Part shown: positions 26,680-35,500 of the stretch, piece by piece | How positions within the stretch are numbered: position 1 is the stretch's first letter | Layout of the letters: each line of letters opens with the position of its first letter | From: Chromobacterium haemolyticum | GTDB lineage: Bacteria; Pseudomonadota; Gammaproteobacteria; Burkholderiales; Chromobacteriaceae | Assembly (NCBI RefSeq): GCF_002081825.1 | Contig: NZ_MUKU01000004.1 | Coordinates: 1 to 64,000 of the forward strand | Direction: 5' to 3' | Length of the DNA: 64,000 nucleotides | Position numbers and translations under genes: made by a program | The notes under the pieces: generated by a model | The model's input: only the letters and a program-made list of their open reading frames with translations | Database searches by the model: none | Told to the model about the DNA's origin: nothing

Positions 26680-27561
26680 ATGACGCAAAACAGCAAACAC
26701 GTCCTGCGCAGCCTGATAGCAAGCCGCTCCGGCCTGCTGGTGCCCGGCGCCTACAACGCGCTGAGCGCTCGCATCGTTGAAGACCTCGGCTTCGGCGCGC
26801 TTTACCTGACCGGCGCCGGCCTGACCAATATGCAGCTGGGCCTGCCCGATCTGGGCTTCGTCGGCCTGAAAGAAGTGGCGGACCAGGTGTCCGCAATCCG
26901 CGACGCAGTGTCCATCCCCGTCATCGTCGACGCCGACACCGGCTTCGGCAACGCGCTCAATGTGCGCCGCGCCGTGCGCGTGCTCGAACGCGCCGGCGCC
27001 GACGCCATCCAGTTGGAGGATCAGGTACTTCCCAAGAAATGCGGCCATTTCGCCGGCCAGAACCTGATCAGCGCCGCCGAGATGTGCGGCAAGCTGCAGG
27101 CGGCCGCGGACGCGCGCCAGGATGAAAACCTGCTGATCATCGCCCGCACCGACGCCTGCGCGGTGGACGGCATAGACGCCGCCATCGAACGCGCCGGCCG
27201 CTACGCCGAGGCCGGCGCCGACGTGCTGTTCATCGAAGCGGTTCGCGAACTGGACGATATCCGCCGCCTGCCGGCGCTGTTCGACCGCCCCCTGCTGATG
27301 AATATCGTCATCGGCGGCAAAACCCCGGCGCTGAGCGCCGCCGACCTGAAGGAACTGGGCTACGGCCTGGTGCTTTACGCCAACGCCGCGCTGCAAGGCG
27401 CGGTGCTGGGCATGCAGCGAGCGCTGGGCTCGCTGGCCCGCAACGGCATCCTGCAGGAAGATCCGCAACTGGTGACCCCGTTCGCCGAACGTCAGCGCCT
27501 GGTCAACAAGCCGCTCTACGACGAACTGGACGCGCGCTACGGCGCGGCCGGGCGGTATTGA
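26680..27561 (+). CDS. Isocitrate lyase/PEP mutase superfamily C-C lyase
   Basis: This 293-aa TIM-barrel enzyme has the Mg site DADTGFG (84-90), EDQ (113-115) and the catalytic PKKCGH loop (118-123). The Cys in that loop is diagnostic of lyases (methylisocitrate, dimethylmalate, oxaloacetate-acting types) rather than PEP mutase, which has a different loop. It should cleave a 2-hydroxy-diacid to pyruvate or glyoxylate plus a second acid. It is the last gene of the cluster, 90 bp after the tautomerase in the shortened layout. A specific substrate cannot be assigned. Confidence 0.85.
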   Translation: MTQNSKHVLRSLIASRSGLLVPGAYNALSARIVEDLGFGALYLTGAGLTNMQLGLPDLGFVGLKEVADQVSAIRDAVSIPVIVDADTGFGNALNVRRAVRVLERAGADAIQLEDQVLPKKCGHFAGQNLISAAEMCGKLQAAADARQDENLLIIARTDACAVDGIDAAIERAGRYAEAGADVLFIEAVRELDDIRRLPALFDRPLLMNIVIGGKTPALSAADLKELGYGLVLYANAALQGAVLGMQRALGSLARNGILQEDPQLVTPFAERQRLVNKPLYDELDARYGAAGRY

Positions 27562-27597
27562 ACGCGGGCAGGCCGCGACGAAGGGCGACCCGCCCTT

Positions 27598-28281
27598 CTA
27601 TTTGATTTCGTCTTTGATGAAATACAGCTCGTGGTCCGATTTCAAACCCAGCTTCTTGATTGCGGCCTGCTTTTGCCCGCTGATGGTCTTGATGCTTTTC
27701 GAAAATTTATCGGCGATTTCGCTGACCGTCATCCCGTCCAAAAAGCAACGCAGCACCTCCATCTCCCGCGGCGACAAAGCGGACAGGCGGACCACCCGGT
27801 CCATCGCGTCCGGCGCATGCGTGGAACTGTCGGCCGGCACGCTGTCCGCCTGCTGGGCCTGCGCCAGTTCCAAGGCCATTTCCGCCGTCAGATAGACGCG
27901 CCCGGTGACCGCCACCCGGACCGCCCTCACCAGTTCGTCCAGGTCCTGCTGCTTGCCGACAAAACCGCGCGCGCCGGCCCTCAAGGCCAAGGACACCGTG
28001 GCGGTGTTGTAATAAGAGGACATGATCAAGATCGCCACCTCAGGAAAACGCGCGCGGATGGCGCGGATGAGGTTCAAACCATCCATGTCCTGAGGCTGCA
28101 AGGCATAATCCAGTACCAGCACATCCGGCCTGTCATGGTTCAACGCCGCCAGAAAAGAGCGGCTGTCGCCAAAACAGCCCGCCAAGACGATATCGCTCTC
28201 CTGCGACAATCTAAAGCCCAAGCCCTGCCTGACCACCTCATGATCATCCAACAACATCACGTTGATTTTTCTTTTCTTCAT
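27598..28281 (-). CDS. LuxR-family response regulator (BvgA/EvgA-like)
   Basis: This 227-aa protein has a receiver domain with acidic pair LLDDHE (about 11-14), phospho-acceptor Asp near 58 (VLVLDYAL) and conserved Lys (GFVGKQQ). A LuxR/FixJ helix-turn-helix follows (LSPREMEVLRCFLDGMTVSEIADKFSKSIKTI). It is convergent with the metabolic cluster and divergent from the hybrid kinase at 28884, its probable partner. Control of that cluster or of the pilus operon is inferred from position only. Confidence 0.88.
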   Translation of the reverse strand: MKKRKINVMLLDDHEVVRQGLGFRLSQESDIVLAGCFGDSRSFLAALNHDRPDVLVLDYALQPQDMDGLNLIRAIRARFPEVAILIMSSYYNTATVSLALRAGARGFVGKQQDLDELVRAVRVAVTGRVYLTAEMALELAQAQQADSVPADSSTHAPDAMDRVVRLSALSPREMEVLRCFLDGMTVSEIADKFSKSIKTISGQKQAAIKKLGLKSDHELYFIKDEIK

Positions 28282-28883
28282 TCCCCCTCCATGGCAATAA
28301 AAATCATTTCAGCATCAATTAAAACGTCCGCCCTTTTAAAAATACACTCAAACACAGCATGCGCAATCTTCGCGCCGCGGCTACGTCGATCTCCATTCCT
28401 TCAAAACTCGGCACAACATTTCAAGCACCACCCTTTATAAATGGCAAAACATGGCAAAACGATGGACTCTTGGCAACAAACGTCATGAAAAATAACAATC
28501 AGGCAAAATGGGTATTTTTCAAAAAACAAAAAAGACAAATCCATACCCGCTTGCACATCTGTTTCTCAAAAAACTAAATGCCTCGACAAATTCTCGCCAA
28601 CAAGATCACTTTCACGTCTATGGCGTTCGCTAAAACCTGCTGGCAATCTGCTACGCGTCGACAATACCGCGTTAAAAACCGCATCTGAATCTCCATGCGC
28701 CGCAATGACACTCCGCTTTCTCAGCCGTTTTGCCCTATCTCGCGTGATCACAAACACGCTCTTAACGCTTATTTACCAGGTAGACTAACCGTATTGTAAT
28801 CCATTGTTTTCGAGAGCGCCGCATCGCCAAAATGGCCAGACCGACTATAATGTCCAAGCAAACACATTCAATATGGCGGTCGC
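28282..28883. other. AT-rich divergent regulatory region between response regulator and kinase
   Basis: About 600 bp with much lower GC than its surroundings. It contains a tandem decamer, ATGGCAAAAC twice at 28441-28460, and several A/T tracts. I find no family-like open frame in it. It probably carries both promoters and binding sites for the regulator. The AT content would also suit H-NS-type silencing. Confidence 0.5.
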
Positions 28884-31346
28884 ATGGCAAAAAATTCAGC
28901 TAAACGATTTAATCTACCCTTTATCGCCACGATTCTGCGCCATGTCATTAATACTACGCTCTATGCCATCACGGGGCCGGCGCTGCTTATTTTCTGTTTG
29001 TACGCTTCCAGCGCGACCAGCCAGGCGAAATCACCTCCCTATACCGCGGAAGAAGCCGCCTGGATCAAACAACACTCCACCATATACTATTCCATCGATC
29101 CTTACTGGCCATTGGAATACATTGAAAACGGCAGTCACAAGGGACTGAGTTGCGCCTACCTGAAAGCTATTGCCAAGAAGAGCGGCCTGCGATTTCAATT
29201 AGTCTCGACGAAAAACACTCAGGACATGATAGGTAAATTGAAAAGCGGCCAGATCTATCTGGCCACTATGGGCGCGACGCAGCTGATTCCCAAGGAATAC
29301 GGCATCCCGCTGCTGAATAGCCAGCCCTATGCCTCCACCGCCACCATCATCATCACCAAAGCCGGCGCCGAGGGCTTGTTCAATCCGTCCCAATTGGAGC
29401 ACAAAGCCGTAGCGGTCAAGGGAGGGGGCGGCTACGAGCAGTATCTGCGCGCGCACTACCCGTATTTGAAGTTGGTGCTGATCAACGACCCAGTGGCGGC
29501 TTTGAAAGCCGTCGCAGACGACAAGGTGTTCGCCGCCATCGGCGCGGAGATCGTCTTTCGCCCGGTGCTGCAAGGGCGCTTCCCCAAAACGCTGCAAATC
29601 TCCGGCACCATGCCGGAAATGTTCACCGGCCTGAACATCAAAGTGGCGCAGCAATACCCGGAGCTGCGCTCCATCATCGATAAAGCCCTATTGCAACTCA
29701 GCCCATCCGAAACCGACGAGATTTTTGACGATTGGGTAGCCGACATCGACTTCGGCAAACCCTCCATGCATCAGATCAGCCGCTACTACCTGCCGGAAAT
29801 CCTGCTGGTGCTCTGCGTGCTGTCGGTCATGCTCTTCCTGTTCACGCAGGCACGTTGGGCCAAGCGCCGGGCCGTGGCCAGCGAAGAGGCGAAATCGAAA
29901 TTCATCGCCATGATGAGCCACGAAATCAGGACGCCGATGAATGCGATTCTCGCCGCTATCGAACTCTTGCAACAAACCCGGCAAAGCAGGCAGCAACAAG
30001 AGCTCGCCGCGCTGGCCGGCTCCTCCGCCCTCAACCTGCTGGAACTGCTGGACGATGTGCTGGACACCGCCAAGCTGGAAGCGCGGCACTTGGCGCTGGA
30101 AAAACTGCCCACCGATCTGCTGGAGCTGGCCAGAGGAATCAGCGACAGCCAGCGCCTGAGCGCCAGCCGCAAAGGGCTGGCACTGACCCTGGCGGCGGAC
30201 GGACTGGAAAACCGCCTGTTGATTCTGGATCCGATGCGCATGCGTCAGATCATGACCAATCTGCTCTCCAACGCCATCAAATTCACCGATCGCGGCGAGG
30301 TGACGCTCTTGATGCAATTCAATCTGCAAAGCGCGAAATCCGGGAAGCTCCTGGTCACCGTGCGCGATACTGGCGTCGGCATCGCCAAGGCTCAACAGGA
30401 AAAACTCTTCCGCGCCTATAGCCAGGCGGAGCGCTCCACCAGCCGCCGCTACGGCGGCAGCGGCCTGGGCCTGAGCATCTGCAAACAGCTGATCGAACTG
30501 ATGGGCGGCAGCATTCTGCTGGAAAGCGCCGAGGGCAAAGGCACCGCCATCAGCTTTGTCCTGCACGTCGATATTGCGGAGCCCGACGCCGCCGACGCGA
30601 CGGCACTCCCCTCCCGTTCCGCGCCCGACGCCTTGCCGTCTCATCGGCTGCTGGTGGTGGAGGACATGGAGATGAATCAGCAGGCCATCCGTCGGCAGCT
30701 CGCGCAACTGGGCTGTGTCGCCATCATCGCGGAAGACGGCCAAACCGCCTTGCAGCGGCTGCGACAAGGCGAAACCTTCGCGATGATCCTGATGGACTGC
30801 AATCTGCCCGGCATCGACGGCTACGAAACCGCCAGACGGATCCGGCAGTTGGAGTCGGAACGGGACCTGCCCTTCACCCCCATCATCGCCGTCTCCGCGA
30901 TCAGCGACCTGGCGCACAAGAACCGCTGCATCGCCAGCGGCATGGACGGCATGCTGTCCAAGCCGCTCAGCTTGCAGGATCTTGAGGACATTTTACGTCT
31001 GTGGTTCATGACGGAAGACATCGCGCCGACACCGCTGCCCTTGCCCGCTTCGGCGCTGGACCTTGCCCGGCTGTATAGTCAGAGCGCGCAGCGGGATTTG
31101 CTCCAGTTCCGGCAAGCCGTCGCCGACCAACTGCCAGAAATCATGCTCCACCACGTGCACCGGCTCAAGGGCGGCGCGTTGACGGTGGGCGCGGAGCCTT
31201 TGACGCGGCTGGCCGCCTGGATGGAACAAACGCTGCAAGCGGAAGACGAACCTCCTAGCGAGGAGGCATTGCTGGCCTGGCATCGTGAATTCGAGCAGGC
31301 GCTGGCGCAATGGCAAAGCCGGGACGCCTCCGCCGGCGGCGACTGA
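28884..31346 (+). CDS. Tripartite hybrid sensor kinase (BvgS/EvgS-like)
   Basis: This 820-aa protein has an N-terminal transmembrane helix (about 20-45) and one periplasmic SBP_bac_3 (venus-flytrap) domain (about 55-305). A second helix (about 310-333) leads to HisKA with MSHEIRTPMNAI (His 346) and an HATPase_c domain with N, G1 (DTGVGIA) and G2 boxes. A receiver (Asp 638 in LMDCNLPG) and a C-terminal HPt domain (His 759 in HVHRLKGGA) complete the His-Asp-His relay. It carries one periplasmic sensor domain, whereas BvgS and EvgS have two. There is no PAS domain before HisKA. The partner is the divergent LuxR-type regulator. Confidence 0.9.
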   Translation: MAKNSAKRFNLPFIATILRHVINTTLYAITGPALLIFCLYASSATSQAKSPPYTAEEAAWIKQHSTIYYSIDPYWPLEYIENGSHKGLSCAYLKAIAKKSGLRFQLVSTKNTQDMIGKLKSGQIYLATMGATQLIPKEYGIPLLNSQPYASTATIIITKAGAEGLFNPSQLEHKAVAVKGGGGYEQYLRAHYPYLKLVLINDPVAALKAVADDKVFAAIGAEIVFRPVLQGRFPKTLQISGTMPEMFTGLNIKVAQQYPELRSIIDKALLQLSPSETDEIFDDWVADIDFGKPSMHQISRYYLPEILLVLCVLSVMLFLFTQARWAKRRAVASEEAKSKFIAMMSHEIRTPMNAILAAIELLQQTRQSRQQQELAALAGSSALNLLELLDDVLDTAKLEARHLALEKLPTDLLELARGISDSQRLSASRKGLALTLAADGLENRLLILDPMRMRQIMTNLLSNAIKFTDRGEVTLLMQFNLQSAKSGKLLVTVRDTGVGIAKAQQEKLFRAYSQAERSTSRRYGGSGLGLSICKQLIELMGGSILLESAEGKGTAISFVLHVDIAEPDAADATALPSRSAPDALPSHRLLVVEDMEMNQQAIRRQLAQLGCVAIIAEDGQTALQRLRQGETFAMILMDCNLPGIDGYETARRIRQLESERDLPFTPIIAVSAISDLAHKNRCIASGMDGMLSKPLSLQDLEDILRLWFMTEDIAPTPLPLPASALDLARLYSQSAQRDLLQFRQAVADQLPEIMLHHVHRLKGGALTVGAEPLTRLAAWMEQTLQAEDEPPSEEALLAWHREFEQALAQWQSRDASAGGD

Positions 31347-31363
31347 GCCGGAACGCAGCGTCT

Positions 31364-31417
31364 AGAAGCAGTTTTCAACGCCGTATCGCCGACACGCAGC
31401 AGATCGTAAACAGGTTA
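31364..31417 (+). repeat. MITE-like dispersed repeat, copy B (right half)
   Basis: GAAGCAGTTTTCAACGCCG, then TATCGCCGACACGCAGCAG and ATCGTAAACAGGTT correspond almost base for base to the right half of copy D (42540-42597). The left half is missing. It starts about 20 bp after the kinase stop and abuts a second, larger element. Confidence 0.65.
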
Positions 31418-31420
31418 TTA

Positions 31421-31795
31421 GAACCAGTTCACGATCTTTTGTCTGTGCTTTGAAACACGGTTTGGTGCACAGGAAGCCGCGTATCCGACGCGCCCCGGGT
31501 CCCTTCAAGCCTGCCGTCGGGTGGCAGGCCCGAGGTCTTAAGCGGCGGCCTGTTCGAGCAGCGCGACGTTAGCGCGCTGCGAGTTCAGCCGCGCCTCGCG
31601 GCCTGACGGGACCCGGCGGGAAGCCGCAGGCCAGGCTTGCAGGGCGGCCTTTGGGGTGAAGGGGAATTTGGCCGAGCAAATTCCCCTTCCTGCCCGCCGG
31701 GCAGCCCCGGCAATCAAAATCATCATCCGCACAGCGGATTCAATGCCTTGCCTTGAGCGACATCCTCGGTCTGAAAAGATCGTAAACAGGCTCTT
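31421..31795. mobile_element. MITE-like element of about 375 bp with terminal inverted repeats
   Basis: The left end GAACCAGTTCACGATCTTTT and the right end read backwards, GAGCCTGTTTACGATCTTTT, match at 16 of 20 positions. Both ends are flanked by TTA (31418-31420 and 31796-31798), a possible 3-bp target duplication of the TNA kind made by some IS5-family elements. Inside is a strong hairpin at 31659-31688 (12-bp arms AAGGGGAATTTG/CAAATTCCCCTT, loop GCCGAG). No transposase is present, so it would need one in trans. Together with copy B it fills the 31347-31793 gap. Confidence 0.55.
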
Positions 31796-32471
31796 AGCCC
31801 TGCCGGCCTGCGCACTGATCCAACACCACCCGAATCTCATCCCCCAGGCCCACCCGCACCAGCGAGCGTCCCGTCAGCGGCGCCAACCGCGCCGCGCTAC
31901 CCGGCGCCTGTATCTTGGTGCTGCCGGCTTTGCCGCCGCAGGCCTCGTCCTGCAACAGCCAGAAAGCCGCGTTGCCGGTATTGCGCAGAACGCCGCCTTC
32001 CAAATGGAAATCCAGATAGGCCGCGCGCGGCCGGACAATCAACACGCTTCCCAACGAGACCGGGTAATCCGTCCATGCCCCGGTTCCGCGCACGTTCCGC
32101 GCGGCGGCGGCCGTCGCCTCCTCCTCCACGAGCAAGCGGTAATAGCGTTCCCGCGTCTCCATCGCCGCGCCGCGATAGCGCAGCTTGATCGCGCCGCTGG
32201 CCCCGGCTCGCAGCGTCAGCCTCGCCGGCGCCACGGTCAGCGCCACGGTGGAGGCGTCTTCCGCCTCTGCGGCGGCGCCCCCCAGGCTGGCCAGCGGTCG
32301 CAAGCCAATACGGTAGCGGTGCGGTTGGCGGGAATCGTTCTTCAACTCAACGCTCATTTCATTGTTGTCCGCATCCAGTTCGATCACCGGCGCCATCTGC
32401 AAGGACCAGGCCGACATGGCCGGCAAAGCGCACAGCCACGCCAGCAAGGCCTTTCGTATACTCATAACCAT
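31794..32471 (-). CDS. ecpE: Pilus periplasmic chaperone, EcpE-like
   Basis: This 225-aa protein has a signal peptide (MVMSIRKALLAWLCALPAMSAWS) and a chaperone fold of the alternative (alpha) chaperone-usher class. LRAGASGAIKLRYRG and RERYYRLLVEE are the donor-strand and binding-cleft regions, and YPVSLGSVLIVRP follows. It is the last gene of the operon, matching ecpE (second chaperone) of the E. coli common pilus. AAGGAAAC precedes the ATG. Its stop falls right at the end of the MITE-like element, so the 3' end may have been touched by insertion. Confidence 0.78.
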   Translation of the reverse strand: MVMSIRKALLAWLCALPAMSAWSLQMAPVIELDADNNEMSVELKNDSRQPHRYRIGLRPLASLGGAAAEAEDASTVALTVAPARLTLRAGASGAIKLRYRGAAMETRERYYRLLVEEEATAAAARNVRGTGAWTDYPVSLGSVLIVRPRAAYLDFHLEGGVLRNTGNAAFWLLQDEACGGKAGSTKIQAPGSAARLAPLTGRSLVRVGLGDEIRVVLDQCAGRQG

Positions 32472-32526
32472 CTTTGTTTCCTTCCGCCGATGCGCCGGAC
32501 CATGACGGCCGCGCGCATCCGCCTGC

Positions 32527-35500
32527 TTATTTGGCCAGTTCCAGGCTCATCTCCACCCGCACCGCGCCCGCGCCGAGCGCTCGGCCGTACCACGGCGCGC
32601 CCTGCATCGTCTGCAACGACACCGGGTCATCCAACGGGAACAAGACGCTGAACGGCAGCTTGCGCTTCTCCAACCCCTGGGCGGGATCGCTGCCGTCGTC
32701 CAGCCAGGCCCCCGCGCTCAGATCGTGTTGCACCGTGCCGGAACAATTGTCCGCTTCGAGCCGGCTGCCGCCGCCGGCGGCGTCGAACGCGACCCAGGCC
32801 GGGAACAGCACGCCCTGCCGCTCATCGTCCTTCAAGGCGAAGCGGCACATCCCTTCCCGCTGGCTGGCGCCGTGCTGGTTGTCCAGCGACAGCACCGCCT
32901 TGACCGCGCCCAGGCTGCGTTGGCTCAAATAGCGCCGCGCCGCGCCGCGTTCCAATGTGCCCGACGGCGGCAAATTGGCCATTTGCGCGCTCACCAGATA
33001 ATCCAGCCGGATCCGGCCATTGGGCTCGCCCACCCGGCCGCCGCCATGATTCGAACCCTCGCTGGCCGGCAGCACCGAAACGCTGGGCTTGGGCTGATAG
33101 ATCCGGCCCACGGCGAACCTGGCCTCGGCGGGCGGCTCCGCGCCCGGCTTGCTTTCGCTCAAGACCGCGCCCAGCTCCAGCGCGCGCGTATTGCGCCGGC
33201 TATCGTCAAAGCCCTGAGTCGGCACCTCCACCACCAGGGTATCGCTGCCCTGCGGCTGGATCACCGCGCCCCAGTCGCCGGTATTCAGCGCGGAAGTCAG
33301 CACCTTGTCCCCATCCTTCACCGTCACCCTGCCACCTTGATAACCATCGTCCGCGGCTTCGCCATCCTGCGGCCGGGTCCGCAGCCACAAGGTCAGCGCC
33401 TGGGGCGCCGGCGCGTTCAAGCGCAGTCGGTAGCGCAGCGGCGTGTTGACCACCACATCGCCGCTGGACTCCAGCGACTCCAGCGCCCAGTTCGGCACAA
33501 TGGAAAAATCCTTGTCCAGGGTCTTGTCCCCCTCCAGACTGACCGCGATATGGTAGGCGTCGCGGCTGCCGCTGACCGATTTGGCCTTGATGTCCAGCGC
33601 CAGCGACACCCGGTCGCCCTTGGCGGGCTGGAAAGAGAACACGCAATCCTTGTCGCACTGGGGCTTGATCTCGCCGTCAGCAGTCCGCAGCCTGGGTGTC
33701 TCCAGCCCCCAAGGCACACCCTTGCCCGCCACGGTGACAGTCAGATCGTGGCCGCCGAGGGACACCCCTTTGGTGAAAATCTTGTATTTCAAATCGTCCC
33801 CAACCCGGCCTTCTTCCGGGCCATCGATGGAGACCAGCTTCAGCTCCTCCGTGACGGCATTCACCGCGGCATAAGACCAGCCGGAATAGTTGTATTCGCA
33901 GGAAACGGTTTTAAGGCCTGGATTGCCCCCGGTCTGGGTTCGGAGCTTGAATCTCACCGGGAACGGATGCTGGGCGGGAAGAATGTGCAAGGTTTGGCGT
34001 CCCTTCAAAGGCAACATGCCAATATATTGGCCATTATTATCTCTAAGCTCGACGGCGTCGGGATCGCCAAACAGCTGGTCGGTAAGGTGCAGATCACACT
34101 CCAACTTGTGGTCATTCATCCCTGCGCCAGGCCCATCGATGATATCGATAGCAAACTCGACCTCGGTCTTCAAAGCCGTGCTCACCATATCCGGGTTGAC
34201 GCTGACATTCGTGATCCTCGCTTCATTCTTCTCAAACCAGCGGAACCAGTCCGGTGGTTTTTGACCGTTGAAACTCACATCGACACTCTTGGTGTTGGCG
34301 TTTTGATCGATGGTGCAGCCTGGCTTGCCAAAGCAGGCATGCTTGAACTCGAAGTTCAGCGCCTGGGTGCCCACCGGCAGCATCAAGGGCTCAAGCAGAT
34401 TGATGTCTTTTTCGCCTAGAATCGCCGGCGAAAACCGCACATGCGCTTTTTTCTCCAACACCGAGTCGCTGACGTCGCCGAAGCGGATCTCGTCCGGACC
34501 GCCCGCCACCACCTGCTCATTCAACACCAGCGTAATCGACGCCGGCACCGTCTTCATCACCCCCTCGTGGCGGGTGCCAAAAACGAAACCCACCTCGCCG
34601 CCCCGCTGCGTCGGCTGGGGCACCTCCAGTGGCAGCGTCAGAACATCGTCGCGCTCCCCGGAGTAAAACACCGCCTCCATCGCCTCTGCTCGGCGGCCGC
34701 GGCCGGCCGGCGGCAAAAACAACTCCACCGCCTTGGCGCCGGCGAACTGCGCCACCTCCACGCTCTCGCCCAGCCGATGCCAAGGCTGCGTTCCCACCCG
34801 GAAGCGCGCCTTGGGCAGCGCTTGCCGACTGCGAATGCTGAAGCGGACAGCGCCGCCGCTCTTGGCCTGGGACTCGCCCTCCACCGAGCGCAGCGCGCAG
34901 ACCCGTCCCTCGATCCCGTCCACCGTCTCCGGACGACAGCCGGACAACGGCGGCCCCAGCCTCAAGGCCGCGCTTTTTTCCGCCTGCGCCCGCACCGTCA
35001 CCGGCTGACCGCCGCGCTCCGCCTCCAGCGTCAGCAACTGCCGGCCGCCCAAGGGCTGGCGCAGCCATTCGGCAAAGGCGCGCTCATTGAACACCGGGTG
35101 GACTTGTCCCGTTTGCCGCATCGCGCGGCCAAGGCTGACCCGCCCCTCGCGATCGGAGAAACCGGCGATGAAGGCCAGCGGCAGCGCCTGTTTGGCTTGC
35201 AGCTCGCCGCCGCGCGCGCTAGCCGTCCCCGCGTCCACATACCAGGTGGCGGCGCGCTGGCCCGCCCGCGGCCGCCGCGCACCGTATAGGCTTTGTCCGG
35301 GTTCGGCTTGCAAGGTAGTGAGGTAGTGCTGCTGGCTGGGCTGATCCTCTATCGTCAGCAGCTTGAGCGAGCCGACGCCGGCGACCGGCGTCGGCAAATA
35401 GCTTTGCGGCAGGCTCAGCGGGAAGCGATCTCCCTGCTGCTGGCGGCCGCTGGAATAGAAATAGGCGTCCACCAGGGTGGACAAAGGCTGCCCCCCGACG

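Noticed and set aside
26680-27561. PEP mutase and hence a phosphonate pathway
   Set aside because: The catalytic loop is PKKCGH, which marks C-C lyases, and no phosphonopyruvate decarboxylase or other phosphonate gene is present.
31538-31840. 100-codon frame on the minus strand (ends LNSQRANVALLEQAAA)
   Set aside because: It lies almost wholly inside the MITE-like element and starts within the chaperone gene; I treat it as part of the element, not as a gene.
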